Positions 1 to 9,056 are shown, counted from the stretch's first letter. The stretch: DNA of 64,000 nucleotides from Verrucomicrobiota bacterium (GCA_023399155.1 JAEWQP010000006.1:186001-250000), one strand, 5' to 3'. Notes: generated from the sequence alone by a model not told the origin. Made by a program: numbers and translations.

Positions 1-1199
1 GCATCGGCGGACGTCGAGCGCACGACGAAGCGGATCTGCGTGAGGTTGATCAACGAGATCGAGATCGAGACCACCACGACGGCAAGCGATGCCTTTGGGA
101 CGAACTGGATCAGGCCGCCAAACCCGACGATCATCACGGCCACGAACGCCCCGCAGAGCATCGTGGCCGCGGGCGAGGTCGCGCCGCTCGCCACGTTGAG
201 CACCGAGCGAGTGGGGGAGCCCGACGCGGGCATGCCGCCGAGAAAAGCGCAGCCGAGATTCGCCATGCCCATGGCAAACACCTCCTGATTGGTGTTCAAC
301 CGTTCGCCGGCCTGCGCGGCCAGGGACTTGGCGATGGAGGCACACTCGAGGATGCCGAGAAACGCGATCGCGAGCGCGGGTCCGGCGAGCTGGTTGATCG
401 CGCTGAGGCTCGGCAGCGGCAGCGCCGGAGTCCACGAGTCGAGCTGGACGGCCTCAAGGCAGGGCACCGGGTGGCCAAGCAGTTTCGCGCCCCATCCGAA
501 CAGCACGCCCGCAGCCAGTGCGATGGCGACGTGGGGCGCGCGCGGGGCGAAGCGGCGCAGGAGCACGATCACCACCGCGGTGCATGCCGCCACGACTGTC
601 GTGGAAATGTGGAGACCGGGTGCGCGGGCGAGCGTGTCGCGGATCGAGCCGATCAGCGTGATGGCCTCGCTGGAGGGCACGCCGAGAATGCTCTGCGCCT
701 GGTTGGCGATGATCAGGATCGCCGCGACGGTGATGTAGGCGACGATCACGCTGCGCGAGACATAGGCGATCAGGCTGGCGATGTTGAGGTAGGCGGCGGC
801 GATCTGCAGCACGGCGACGAGCGCAAGCACGAGTGCGATCAATCCCGGCGCCGCGGCGGCGGCGCCGGCCGCCGCCAGCGCGCTCAACAACAGCACGGCC
901 GTGGCGTTCGTCGGACCGAACACCGTGAACCGCGACCCGGCGAAAAGCGGTCCCAGCAGGCAGCTGAGCGCCATCCCGACCAGGCCATAGGCAATGGGCA
1001 GGCCGGCGATCGTCGCGTAGGCGATGCCCTGGGGGAACGCGACCAGCGCGACGTTCACCCCGGCGCGCGCGTCGAGGCGGAGGCGATCCGGCTTGTATCC
1101 GGCGAGCGTGCGGCGCCACGGAGCGAGGTCGATCGCGGTAAACAAACGCCGCATCCGCTGCTGCACCGAGAATGCGCGTGTCTCCTCGGTGGCGTTCAC
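1..1199 (-). CDS. SulP family anion transporter (partial, 3' end outside window)
   Basis: Inner-membrane anion transporter of the SulP/SLC26 family, probably moving sulfate, bicarbonate or a related anion; the substrate cannot be read from sequence. About 399 codons are visible, covering the N-terminal transport part; any C-terminal STAS domain would lie beyond base 1. After a short tail come the typical SulP segments FPQGIAYATIAGLP and GPTNATAVL, a run of hydrophobic helices, and the motif NLGCAFLGGMPASGS. The GTG start at 1199-1197 overlaps the TGA of the preceding SulP gene in a GTGA junction, which suggests translational coupling. An ATG lies 15 codons further in and is a less likely start. 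The protein is clearly diverged from its upstream neighbour, so the pair is an old duplication or two separate family members. Confidence 0.9.
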   Translation of the reverse strand, partial: MNATEETRAFSVQQRMRRLFTAIDLAPWRRTLAGYKPDRLRLDARAGVNVALVAFPQGIAYATIAGLPIAYGLVGMALSCLLGPLFAGSRFTVFGPTNATAVLLLSALAAAGAAAAAPGLIALVLALVAVLQIAAAYLNIASLIAYVSRSVIVAYITVAAILIIANQAQSILGVPSSEAITLIGSIRDTLARAPGLHISTTVVAACTAVVIVLLRRFAPRAPHVAIALAAGVLFGWGAKLLGHPVPCLEAVQLDSWTPALPLPSLSAINQLAGPALAIAFLGILECASIAKSLAAQAGERLNTNQEVFAMGMANLGCAFLGGMPASGSPTRSVLNVASGATSPAATMLCGAFVAVMIVGFGGLIQFVPKASLAVVVVSISISLINLTQIRFVVRSTSAD

Positions 1200-3037
1200 G
1201 GGCTGGCGGCGCCTCCCGCGGCCGCGGCATCCCCGGTTCCGGCGGGTTTCTTCGCCGAATCCACATAGATGCGGATGTTCGCCTGCTTCGTCCCGAGAAG
1301 TGCCTGCGCCCGTTTCAGAGCGTTGCGGGTGGCGATGGTCGGGTTGGAGGGCGAATTCATGAAAAAGTTCTCCCGCCCGAGGAGCTCGAGCAGTCCCGAG
1401 CTGCGGAACACGCGGTAGATTCCGCGGTGCGCGCCCGAGACGATCACGTGGCGGCCGCGGGCGCGGGCGATGCGAATGAACTCCTCGATCGCGAGCGCAC
1501 ACGTCGCGTCGAGGTGATGGGCGTTGCGCACACGCAGCACGATGACCTTGAGATTGGGATCGTCGCTCACGCGCCGCATCTGCTCGAGGAAGATCTCGGC
1601 CGCGCCGAAGAACAGGTCGCCCTCGACGTGCACGATCGAGATGTCCGGGATCGGCCGACCGGCCTTCAACTCCAGCGCCGCCAGCTGGCCCTGGTCGGTG
1701 AACCCGTACTCCTGCAACTCGGGCACGCCGACCTTGCGAAGGAAGAACACGATCGACACGCCCGCGCCGATGTAGAGCGCCACGTCGAGGCGGAACAGCA
1801 GCCCGGCGGCGATCGTCACCAGCAGCACCGTTGCATCGGCCGCCGAGGAACGCAGGATCACGTCGAGGTAGTGCCGGCTGATCAGCTCGATCGCGAGCAT
1901 CATGGAGAGCGCGGCGAGCGAGGCCAGCGGCACGTACGCGAGCACGGGAATCCCCAGAATGAACAACCCGGCGCAAAACGCCGCGGCAAACACGCCGGCG
2001 AACGGCGTGGCGGCGCGAAAGTAGCGACTCACGCGCGAGCGCGCCAGCGACACCGACGCCGGCATGCCGGAAAACAACGCGTTGCCCAGGTCGGCGGCAC
2101 CGATCGCATACATGTGTTGGTTCGCGTCGAACGTTTCCCCGGCGCGGGCGGCGAACGAGCGGCCCACGAGCGAGACTTCCACCGTCGAGAGCAGCACGAG
2201 CGCGATCGTGGCGGTGGCGAGCACGCCCGCCTTCCCGAAGTCGAGTGCGGCGGGCGCGGTCGGCGAGAAGTCGAGCTGCAGGCGCGTCACCGCCGCCGTG
2301 CTGTACCCACCTTGGGACAACAGCCACGCCGCCAGCGCGCCGAGCGCCATGCCGACGAGCGCCGCGGGCGCGGCGCGGTATTTGCGCGAGACCGCGAGGT
2401 AACCCGCGGTGGTGATGACCGCGATCAACAACGTTTCCCAGCGCGCTGCGGGCAGGGCCTGGATCGTGGCCACGACGTTTTCGAAGAACACACTGGTCTC
2501 GGGAAGTTCGAGGCCGAGGACGTGCTTGAGCTGTGCGGCACCGATCACGCAGCCCGCCGCGACGATGAAGCCGATGCTCACGCTTCGTGAGATGAACCGC
2601 GTGAGCGGCGCGAGCCGCAGCCATGCCCCCGCGATGAGCACCACCCCGCTGAGCGCGAGCAGGACCGAGAGCGTTTCCGGACGCTGCGCGCGGGGGATGC
2701 CGAGCTGGGTGAACGTACTCATCAGCAGGATCGCGGTGGCCAGCGATGGCCCGAGGCTCGCATGCCGGCTGCCGGAGAAGATCGCCCCGAGTGCGAGGCC
2801 CGCGACGGCCGCATAGACGCCGTGCTCGGGCGGCAACCCGGCGACCAGCGCGAAGATCAGGGCCTCGGGCAACGCGAGGAGTGCGATGCGGAACCCCGCA
2901 TGGGTGTCGCGCCGCGCCAGGGCGTGGTCGTAGGTGCGCAGGCGTCGCAGGACCGGAACGAGCAGAAAGGGTTTGCGTGCGAATGGGGCCACGGCTGTGC
3001 CCACGCCCCGCTGAAAATTGAACAGCTTCGCCCTCAC
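1196..3037 (-). CDS. SulP family anion transporter with C-terminal STAS domain
   Basis: Complete SulP/SLC26-type inner-membrane transporter of about 613 residues, near the usual size. It has the hydrophobic core starting at LPEALIFALVAGLPPEHGVY, the conserved GNALFSGMPASVSLARS segment, and a cytoplasmic C-terminal STAS domain (IVHVEGDLFFGAAEIF through IVSGAHRGIYRVF). STAS domains regulate SulP transport. The tail after STAS is rich in Ala, Gly and Pro. The frame is open upstream to 3277, but that stretch has no transporter-like sequence and runs into the secG promoter region. GTG at 3037 or GTG at 3004 are the reasonable starts; neither has a clear ribosome binding site. The gene is transcribed away from secG and directly coupled to the next SulP gene. 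Confidence 0.9.
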   Translation of the reverse strand: MRAKLFNFQRGVGTAVAPFARKPFLLVPVLRRLRTYDHALARRDTHAGFRIALLALPEALIFALVAGLPPEHGVYAAVAGLALGAIFSGSRHASLGPSLATAILLMSTFTQLGIPRAQRPETLSVLLALSGVVLIAGAWLRLAPLTRFISRSVSIGFIVAAGCVIGAAQLKHVLGLELPETSVFFENVVATIQALPAARWETLLIAVITTAGYLAVSRKYRAAPAALVGMALGALAAWLLSQGGYSTAAVTRLQLDFSPTAPAALDFGKAGVLATATIALVLLSTVEVSLVGRSFAARAGETFDANQHMYAIGAADLGNALFSGMPASVSLARSRVSRYFRAATPFAGVFAAAFCAGLFILGIPVLAYVPLASLAALSMMLAIELISRHYLDVILRSSAADATVLLVTIAAGLLFRLDVALYIGAGVSIVFFLRKVGVPELQEYGFTDQGQLAALELKAGRPIPDISIVHVEGDLFFGAAEIFLEQMRRVSDDPNLKVIVLRVRNAHHLDATCALAIEEFIRIARARGRHVIVSGAHRGIYRVFRSSGLLELLGRENFFMNSPSNPTIATRNALKRAQALLGTKQANIRIYVDSAKKPAGTGDAAAAGGAASP

Positions 3038-3244
3038 GCAGCAGGGATCATGGCAGGATTTTCCCGCTTGTGCAACGCACTGGTTGGCAGAGAGGTGTGG
3101 AACGTGCCTTCGCGCGCGGGTTGCACGACCCCGGCCTGCCGCGGCGCGGCCTGACGGCGGGGCACGGGTATCGGCGGCAGATCCGTCCCTCGAGCACCCC
3201 GGGCATCGCGCGTGCCGCGTTGGCGGTACGCATCGGCTCGCAGG

Positions 3245-3273
3245 TTGACAACCCGGCCCCAAATCCATTTCAA
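3245..3273 (+). promoter_or_regulatory. candidate sigma-70 promoter of secG
   Basis: A perfect TTGACA -35 box at 3245-3250 is followed after 17 bases by TTTCAA at 3268-3273, a weak -10 match. Transcription would begin only a few bases before the secG ATG at 3287, implying a very short or absent leader; this agrees with the missing Shine-Dalgarno motif. Based on sequence match only. Confidence 0.35.
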
Positions 3274-3286
3274 CCAACCCTTTTCC

Positions 3287-3715
3287 ATGAGCGTCCTCCT
3301 CGGCATCGGAACCTTCTTCCTCGTCATTATCAGCATCCTCATGGTGCTGGCCATCCTCGCGCAGCGCACCAAGTCCGACGGCGGCGTCGGCGCGGCCCTG
3401 GGCGGCGGCATGACGGAGGCTGCATTCGGTGCGGAGAGCGGCAATATCCTGACGCGAGCGACCACCTACCTCGCCGTTTCATTCTTCGTCCTCAGCCTCG
3501 GACTGTATCTGGGTTATATCTACAATCACCGTCGCGCAGCCGAAGCTGAGGCCGGTGCGCTGCCGACAAACCCCGAGTTGGTCGCGCCGGCGTCGCCGGC
3601 TGGCACCGACACCACGATGCCGCCGCTGCCCGAGATGCCCGTCCCGCAGTCGACCACGCCGGCCGACCAGGCCCCGGCCGACGCGCCCCCCGCCGCCCCG
3701 ACGGCGAATCCGTAA
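3287..3715 (+). CDS. secG: SecG, protein-export membrane subunit
   Basis: SecG subunit of the SecYEG translocon in the inner membrane, which assists SecA-driven protein export. The protein has 142 residues: a first transmembrane helix at about 3-21, the glycine-rich KSDGGVGAALGGG loop that is typical of SecG, a second helix at about 55-75, then a Pro/Ala-rich tail of about 60 residues. The tail makes it longer than most family members. The ATG at 3287 is chosen because helix 1 begins directly after it; codons upstream to 3212 look non-coding. A LolA-like exported-protein gene follows 37 bases downstream and may be co-transcribed. Confidence 0.93.
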   Translation: MSVLLGIGTFFLVIISILMVLAILAQRTKSDGGVGAALGGGMTEAAFGAESGNILTRATTYLAVSFFVLSLGLYLGYIYNHRRAAEAEAGALPTNPELVAPASPAGTDTTMPPLPEMPVPQSTTPADQAPADAPPAAPTANP

Positions 3716-3752
3716 CCCTTTCCTCGCGGCGCGGTCTCACGGTGATGTGACT

Positions 3753-4616
3753 GTGAACTGGCGCACCTTGATCGTCCTCTCGTGCGGGCTCGCGTTGGGC
3801 GCGAGCGTGGCCGAGGCGCAATCGCGTCGGCGTCCGCCGTCGAAGAGCTACGCTCCGATCGGATTGCCGGACCAGGCCGAGGGGGCGCGCATCCTCGAGG
3901 CCTCGCGCCAGATCGGATTCGGCGACTCGTTCCATCTGGAGATCGAACTGCGCCTGCTGCCACGCCGCGGCGCCGAAGTGCGCATGCCGGGTCGTTGGAT
4001 GGGGACCTCCACCGCATCGGGGCCGATCACGCGCCTCGAGGTCTTTCCAGAAAACGCCGCGCCCGAGATCTGGATCATCCAGGGCGGCACGCGTCCGCAA
4101 GCCTGGCGGCGCGGACCCGATGGCCGGACGATCGCAGTCGATGATCCCACCGCCACCATCGCCGGGTCGCAGGTGAGCGCGGCGGACATGCAGACCCCGT
4201 TCATGCGGTGGGACGAGTTCACCTATGAGGGCATGACGCGCTTTGGCAGCCGCCCGACCCACGTGTTTCTGCTGTATCCACCCGAGGCAGAGGCCGGCCG
4301 CTATCCCGGCATCGGCGGCGTGCGGGCCTTCATCGACACGCAGTTCAGTGCGCTCTCACAGGTCCAATGGGTCGACGAGCGCGGCGAGGCCTTGAAGACG
4401 ATCACCGCCGGAAGCGTGCGCAAAGTGCCGGGCGTCGAGCGCTGGATCGTGGCGACGCTTGATGTCCGCGACGAACAGACGCGCGATAAGACACGCATCG
4501 TCATCCGTGCGGCCGCTCTCGACCTGCCCATGCCTGCCGAACTCTTCCTGCCGGATGACACGCTCGAGCGTTCGACGCTCGACGTTCCGGAGGACGCGCT
4601 CCACCGCTTCAACTAG
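3753..4616 (+). CDS. exported LolA-like / outer-membrane lipoprotein-sorting-type protein
   Basis: Exported protein of about 287 residues with a signal peptide (hydrophobic VLSCGLALGASVAEA, cleavage near AEA-Q). The mature part looks like a beta-rich lipoprotein-sorting (LolA-like) fold: FHLEIELRLLP, a WIIQGG segment, TPFMRWDEFTYEG, and a late LEVF/VWVDERGEA-type strand region. LolA-like proteins bind lipid acyl chains in the periplasm, but this copy is not recognisable as LolA itself, so lipid carriage is only an inference. The start is GTG at 3753 (GTG at 3747 is equally possible); there is no ATG before the signal peptide. It follows secG closely and converges on the ABC ATPase gene. Confidence 0.7.
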   Translation: MNWRTLIVLSCGLALGASVAEAQSRRRPPSKSYAPIGLPDQAEGARILEASRQIGFGDSFHLEIELRLLPRRGAEVRMPGRWMGTSTASGPITRLEVFPENAAPEIWIIQGGTRPQAWRRGPDGRTIAVDDPTATIAGSQVSAADMQTPFMRWDEFTYEGMTRFGSRPTHVFLLYPPEAEAGRYPGIGGVRAFIDTQFSALSQVQWVDERGEALKTITAGSVRKVPGVERWIVATLDVRDEQTRDKTRIVIRAAALDLPMPAELFLPDDTLERSTLDVPEDALHRFN

Positions 4617-4703
4617 CGTCCGCTGGCGCCGAATCGCGTCGACGGATACCTCGGCTCCATCGTGGTGCGCCGCCGTGGGCTGCAAAGCCGGGCCGCGCAC
4701 CTG

Positions 4704-5834
4704 TCACCCGAGCGCGACCTCGGTCGCAGGATCGAAGAGGTGCGCATGCGCGACGCGAAAGCCCATGCGGATCGATTCGCCGCTGGTGAATCGATCCTGG
4801 CTGCGCACGCGTGCGACGAAGGCGTGCCCGCCGGTGTGCAGGTAGAGAAAAGTCTCGTGGCCCATCGGCTCGGCCACGTCGACCTGCACGTTCGCGGTGC
4901 GCGAGGCGTCTTCCGTTCCCGTCGTGAGCGTGTCGACCACATCCTCCGGGCGGATGCCGAACACCACCGCGCGTCCCACATACGGCGCGCCCAGGCGCGA
5001 GAGGCGGTCGTCGAGCGCGATCGTCAATGGTGTGGATGCGGAGTTATCCTCGATGAACTGCAGGTGACTGCCGGCGGATCGAAGCACACCGCGGAGAAAG
5101 TTCATCGGCGGGCTCCCGATGAATCCCGCGACAAACATGTTCGCCGGGCGGCGGTAGAGCTCCAGCGGCTCCGCCACCTGCATGATGTTCCCGTCCTTCA
5201 TCACGCAGATCCGGTCGCCCATCGTCATCGCCTCCACCTGGTCGTGCGTGACGTAGATCATCGTCGAGGCCAGGCGTGCATGGAGCTTGGATATCTCCGT
5301 GCGCATGGTGACGCGCATCTTCGCATCGAGGTTGGAAAGCGGTTCGTCGAAAAGAAACACCTTGGGCTTGCGGACGATGGCGCGGCCCACGGCGACGCGC
5401 TGCCGCTGGCCGCCGGAGAGGGCCTTGGGCTTGCGCTCGAGCAGGCCCTCGATGTCGAGGATCGCAGCTGCGTCGCGCACGCGACGCTCGATCTCGGTCC
5501 GCGGGAGGCGTCGCAGCTTCAGGCCGAACGCCATGTTCTCATACACCGACATGTGCGGGTAGAGCGCGTAGTTCTGGAATACCATCGCGATGTCGCGGTC
5601 CTTCGGCAGCACGTCGTTGATGGCACGTCCGTCGATGCGGATCGTACCGCTGCTGATCTCCTCGAGGCCGGCGATCATGCGCAGCGTCGTCGACTTGCCG
5701 CAGCCGGAGGGTCCGACGAGCACCATGAACTCGCGGTCCTCGATGGAGAGGCTGATGTTGTTCACCGCCCGCACGCCGGCGCCCTTCTTGTCGGCGTAGA
5801 CCTTCACGAGATTTTCGATTTCGACCTTGGCCAT
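4704..5834 (-). CDS. sugar ABC transporter ATP-binding protein (UgpC/MsmK type)
   Basis: ATPase subunit that energises carbohydrate ABC importers at the inner face of the membrane. At 376 residues it matches the MalK/UgpC/MsmK group: Walker [10 protein letters not shown] near residue 40, Q-loop [12 protein letters not shown], signature LSGGQRQRV, Walker [13 protein letters not shown], switch histidine in [12 protein letters not shown], and a C-terminal OB/TOBE region with GIRPEDV. The ATG at 5834 is chosen because [13 protein letters not shown] is the family N-terminus; the frame upstream is arginine-rich and not conserved. No permease or binding-protein gene is nearby, so it is an orphan and may serve several importers, as MsmK-type ATPases do. 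Confidence 0.93.
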   Translation of the reverse strand: MAKVEIENLVKVYADKKGAGVRAVNNISLSIEDREFMVLVGPSGCGKSTTLRMIAGLEEISSGTIRIDGRAINDVLPKDRDIAMVFQNYALYPHMSVYENMAFGLKLRRLPRTEIERRVRDAAAILDIEGLLERKPKALSGGQRQRVAVGRAIVRKPKVFLFDEPLSNLDAKMRVTMRTEISKLHARLASTMIYVTHDQVEAMTMGDRICVMKDGNIMQVAEPLELYRRPANMFVAGFIGSPPMNFLRGVLRSAGSHLQFIEDNSASTPLTIALDDRLSRLGAPYVGRAVVFGIRPEDVVDTLTTGTEDASRTANVQVDVAEPMGHETFLYLHTGGHAFVARVRSQDRFTSGESIRMGFRVAHAHLFDPATEVALG

Positions 5835-6218
5835 GAGGGTGAGGGTGGACACGCGCGGCGCTCGCCGCCGCCGACAAGGTGAGGACAAACCCCAGCGCGC
5901 GGGAGCGTGTCAACCTTCAACACCCCGTCGCGCAGCCGCACAACGTGCGCGCCGCCATCGCATCAACGTCGCGCGATCAACGCGCCGAACCGCGCGATCA
6001 CGCGTTTCTGGCGCCTCATCGCATGCGCGCACGCGAAAAAAACGTTGATCCCAAGCGGGCATGAGACCGACGGGTGTGCGCTGCAGGTCGCCTCGATTTT
6101 CATAGGAGAGCTTCGTATTCAGCGATTGGACTCAAGCTGCCAGCCGGAATTGCCGATGGGATGCAACTGAATATTTTCGTTGAATTATGGTGTAAGTTTT
6201 TTGAAACTTCGCACCAGC
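5835..6218. other. intergenic region between ABC ATPase and RHH gene
   Basis: No convincing gene on either strand. The left part is GC-rich. The right part (about 6080 onward) is clearly more AT-rich than its surroundings and probably holds the promoters of the divergent ATPase and ribbon-helix-helix genes. No confident -35/-10 pair was identified. Confidence 0.5.
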
Positions 6219-6260
6219 GAACCAAAAACCCTTTTTCTCCGAACCACTGGTTCATGGTTC
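6219..6260 (+). promoter_or_regulatory. palindrome and half-sites, candidate RHH operator
   Basis: The sequence GAACCA-C-TGGTTC (6241-6253) is a perfect 13-base palindrome. One additional GAACCA lies at 6219-6224 and one additional TGGTTC at 6255-6260. All lie within 50 bases of the ATG at 6268 of a ribbon-helix-helix protein, a family that commonly binds short palindromic operators and represses its own gene. Binding by this protein is an inference. Confidence 0.45.
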
Positions 6261-6267
6261 AACCCAT

Positions 6268-6663
6268 ATGGCCAAAGCATCTGATCGCGAGAGTTCACCC
6301 CTGACCTTCGATTTGAAGGAAGATCTCCTGGTGAAGCTGGAATCACTTCAGCGCTCGCACGCCGGCACTAGCAAGAGCGAGATCATCCGCCACGCCATCT
6401 CCGTCTACGATTACTCGAGGTTCGAGCCCGAGTCGCAGGAGCATCGTCAGATTTCCGTCCGCCTCCCCGACAGGCAGAAGACGTCGTTGCTGAAACTCTC
6501 CCGTCAGAAGGCCGTCAGCGTGGGCGAGCTCCTGCGCGTCGCCCTCGAATCACTTCCTGCCAACCTGGCAGGCATCAAAACCAAAACCGCAGTAGTCGAC
6601 ACCATGAAAAAAGCCACCAAGAAGGCCGCCAAGAAGGCGGTCAAGAAGGCCAAGAAGAAGTAA
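6268..6663 (+). CDS. double ribbon-helix-helix protein with histone-like lysine tail
   Basis: Small basic protein of 131 residues, probably DNA-binding. Two ribbon-helix-helix-like units are visible: residues about 10-50 (LTFDLKEDLLVKLESL, then TSKSEIIRHAISVYDY) and about 60-98 (QISVRLPDRQKTSLLKL, then VSVGELLRVALESLP). Residues 113-131 form a Lys/Ala tail of the AAKKAVKKAKK type, like the tails of histone H1-like and AlgP-type nucleoid proteins. RHH folds normally need two chains; one chain with two units could fold on itself or form larger assemblies. A palindrome sits directly upstream and a strong terminator follows, so the gene is monocistronic. There is no ribosome binding site before the ATG. 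The role (regulator or nucleoid protein) is not known. Confidence 0.8.
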   Translation: MAKASDRESSPLTFDLKEDLLVKLESLQRSHAGTSKSEIIRHAISVYDYSRFEPESQEHRQISVRLPDRQKTSLLKLSRQKAVSVGELLRVALESLPANLAGIKTKTAVVDTMKKATKKAAKKAVKKAKKK

Positions 6664-6718
6664 CGCCTGCCTGCCGATGTGGCCTTCTCTGAAGGCCACG
6701 CGGCCTGTGCTTTCTTCG

Positions 6719-6767
6719 AACGGGGCGATCCCTCTGTAAACCGGGGATTGCCCCGTTTTGCTTTTTT
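6719..6767 (+). terminator. rho-independent terminator of the RHH gene
   Basis: AACGGGGC (6719-6726) pairs with GCCCCGTT (6750-6757). An inner ATCCC/GGGAT stem and a G-T pair extend it to about 14 base pairs with an 11-base loop. TTTTGCTTTTTT follows directly. A second, T-less hairpin (GTGGCCTTC/GAAGGCCAC, 6679-6699) lies just upstream. Confidence 0.88.
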
Positions 6768-7172
6768 CACCGGGCAACAAAGCAAGACCAACGCCTCGCT
6801 TCCCGTCTTGGGAATGCGGCTTTGTCGATCCGGCACGCGTTGCCTGAGTCGGGCTCAGGACTGCCGCCACACCCTGGCGCGCGACGCGAAGAACTGGGGG
6901 CGGGGGCGATTGTTCAGGTGGGGCCGCTTCATCCAGGCACTCGGCGTCCCGCGTTGCAGGTGGCTGGCTGAGCTCGCGTCGTTTGCCACGAGGCATTTCA
7001 GGCCGGGCCCGATCCGCGGCACGCGGGTTTGCATGGATCAGCGCGAGTCATGTGCCGTTTATTTCAGCGACGCCCAGACAATGCAGTACGTCGCTGGCGG
7101 ATGCTTCCCTCGAGAAAACAGCAGGCAGCACCGTTTCAGAAGACTACGGCTTGAGTGAGGCGACCCTGCACC
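6768..7172. other. intergenic region without recognisable gene
   Basis: About 400 bases between the RHH terminator and the GNAT gene. Open frames are present on both strands, but none has recognisable protein sequence. A small inverted repeat (CCTGAG/CTCAGG) is near 6844. A weak GAGG lies about 13 bases before the GNAT start. Confidence 0.5.
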
Positions 7173-8066
7173 ATGGATCCTGACAAACTCACGCTGCGCA
7201 CGGACTATTGGGAGGACCGCAACGCGAAGGCGGCCTTCTGCGACCTTCTCGTGCAGGTCTTCGGCCTCGATCTCGCGCGATGGGATGCGGCCGGTTACTG
7301 GGATCGGGACTTTCGACCGTTCACGCTGTTCGACGCGGATGGTCGGGCCGTGGCTTCGGCGTGCCTGTACTCACAGCATCTCGTCGTCGATGGCGGGAGT
7401 GTCACAGCGGGCCAGGTCTCGAGCGTGGCCACACGCGAGGACTGGCGCATGCGGGGTCTCGCGCGGCGCGTCGTGACCGAGGCGCTCGCCTGGTCCGAAC
7501 AGGCCGGGCACAGTTTTCAGTACCTCTTCGCGGATGATGCCGCGCTCCACCTTTATCGAAGCCTGGGGTTCGAGCCCCGCGAGGAACGTGTCCATTATGT
7601 GGATGTCGGGGGACGCGCGCCAGTGTCCGGCGCGCGTTGCCTTGATCCGGAAGACGAAGGCGATCGCGCGGCAATCTTCAGGCTCGCGTGTGCGCGTACG
7701 CCCGCATCGAGGCGGCTCGGCGCGCTTGGCGAGCGTCTCCTGATGTTTCATGTCATCGGGCCGCTGCGAAAAGCCGTGTGGCATATCGAGCCGCTCGGCG
7801 TTCTCGTCCTCGCGCATCGCGAAGGCGGTGTGCTCACGCTGCTCGACGTGGTTGGCCCGCGCGTGCCCACGCTTGCCGAGCTGTATCCGTTTCTCGCCGC
7901 GCCCGGCGACCGGCGTGTGGTGGTGCGTTTCGAGCCAGACGCACTCGGCGATCTCGCCGCGATCGGGAGCGCCGGCACCGAGGTGCTTCGCGGAAACAAC
8001 CTTCACCTCCGCGGCGCTTTTCCACTCGTTGGCCCCGTGGTGTTTCCACGCACGGCCCAGGCGTGA
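7173..8066 (+). CDS. GNAT family N-acetyltransferase with C-terminal extension
   Basis: Probable acetyl-CoA-dependent N-acetyltransferase of 297 residues; the acceptor is unknown. The N-terminal half has the GNAT fold: ACLYSQHLVVDGG strand region, GQVSSVATREDWRMRGLARRVV-type acetyl-CoA binding segment (R/Q-x-x-G-x-A version: RMRGLA), and ALHLYRSLGFEP near residue 130, the usual motif B region. Residues about 150-297 form a second domain I do not recognise, with LLMFHVIGPLRKAVWHIE. The ATG at 7173 is preferred over one at 7155 because a GAGG stretch precedes it and the first six codons are not conserved-looking. It converges on nudC. Confidence 0.82.
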   Translation: MDPDKLTLRTDYWEDRNAKAAFCDLLVQVFGLDLARWDAAGYWDRDFRPFTLFDADGRAVASACLYSQHLVVDGGSVTAGQVSSVATREDWRMRGLARRVVTEALAWSEQAGHSFQYLFADDAALHLYRSLGFEPREERVHYVDVGGRAPVSGARCLDPEDEGDRAAIFRLACARTPASRRLGALGERLLMFHVIGPLRKAVWHIEPLGVLVLAHREGGVLTLLDVVGPRVPTLAELYPFLAAPGDRRVVVRFEPDALGDLAAIGSAGTEVLRGNNLHLRGAFPLVGPVVFPRTAQA

Positions 8067-8190
8067 TCGACGCTGAAGCAGCGCCGCGGCCTGGTTCAGT
8101 CGGTCGCAGTGAGCCTCAGCGTGGAGGAGTGGTTCAATGCTGGTCTCCAGAACCGGTCCTTCGACGATCTCGCTGATCGCTGTGGCCCGG

Positions 8191-8217
8191 TCGGTTGAGC
8201 ACTCCCGGTTCAACCGA
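8191..8217. terminator. stem-loop between convergent genes, possible bidirectional terminator
   Basis: TCGGTTGA (8191-8198) and TCAACCGA (8210-8217) form an 8-base-pair stem with an 11-base loop between the ends of the GNAT and nudC genes. No T-tract follows on either side, so terminator function is uncertain. Confidence 0.35.
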
Positions 8218-8228
8218 GATCGGCTGAT

Positions 8229-9056
8229 TCAGCCTTCGCGCAGCCAGCCATCGATGAGTTCGCGGGCCACGGTGCCTGATCGCGGGATGCTCGGCAGCGC
8301 ATCGCGCGTGAACCATCCCGCGGTCTCGATCTCGTGACCGTCCTCCACGATCTCGCCGCCAACATAGTCCGCGCGAAAGCCGACCATGAGCGAATTGGGA
8401 AACGGCCAGGGTTGGCTTCGCACATAGCGAAGGTCGCCGATCTCGAGGCCCGTCTCCTCCCGGACCTCGCGCACGGCGGCCTGCTCGAGCGTTTCACCTG
8501 GGTCGACGAAGCCGGCGAGGAGGCTGAACATTCCGGCACGGAAATGGCGGTTGTGCGCGAGGAGCAGCCTGTCCCCGCGTGTCACCGCGACGATGACCGC
8601 CGGGGAAGCGGACGGGAAGTAGGTCGCGCCGCAGCGGGTGCAGCGACGGGCGCGCTCGTCCGCCGCATCCACCAAGGGGGTACCGCACGTCCCACAGAAG
8701 CGGTGGCGGACGCGCCACCAGTGGAGTTGCCGTGCGCAAGCCATCGCATGCGTCTGCGCCCGCGTCATCCCGCCCAGAAGCATGCGTGTGTCGTGCCATT
8801 CCCATCCGGGCGGAGGCGTGGGCGACTCTCCTTCCACGGCGGCCAGCCAGCAGCGTGCACGATCCAGCCGTCCGAGATACAGCGCCTCGTCGCGGTCGCC
8901 GAGCCAGGACTGGATCTCCTCGATGCAGGGGAGGCACACCGAGCCATCCGGCTGTACGCGCGCCAGCTGGCGATCCGGCGAGGCGAGGACAAACGCACAC
9001 GAGGCGTCGTCGGCGGCGCCACCGGGCTTGAGTTCGTGCAGGAAAGACATGGTCAT
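8229..9056 (-). CDS. nudC: NudC, NAD(H) diphosphatase (Nudix)
   Basis: NudC-type Nudix hydrolase that splits NADH to NMNH and AMP; family members also remove NAD caps from RNA 5' ends. The 275-residue protein shows every hallmark: a zinc ribbon with cysteines at 121, 124, 139 and 142, the Nudix box beginning G187-E188 with REVREETGL, and the NudC-specific SQPWPFPNS motif at about 214-222. The length fits the family. The start is MTMSFLH at 9056 (a second ATG lies two codons in); no ribosome binding site is visible. It stands alone, transcribed toward the GNAT gene. Confidence 0.95.
   Translation of the reverse strand: MTMSFLHELKPGGAADDASCAFVLASPDRQLARVQPDGSVCLPCIEEIQSWLGDRDEALYLGRLDRARCWLAAVEGESPTPPPGWEWHDTRMLLGGMTRAQTHAMACARQLHWWRVRHRFCGTCGTPLVDAADERARRCTRCGATYFPSASPAVIVAVTRGDRLLLAHNRHFRAGMFSLLAGFVDPGETLEQAAVREVREETGLEIGDLRYVRSQPWPFPNSLMVGFRADYVGGEIVEDGHEIETAGWFTRDALPSIPRSGTVARELIDGWLREG

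Noticed and set aside
1172..2590. Plus-strand frame of 472 codons in the SulP region
   Set aside because: It is an antisense shadow of the SulP transporter; no domains, extreme Arg/His/Glu content.
6550..6996. Minus-strand frame with a hydrophobic Leu-rich end
   Set aside because: The Leu/Gly-rich part is the antisense of the Lys/Ala tail codons of the RHH gene and spans its terminator.
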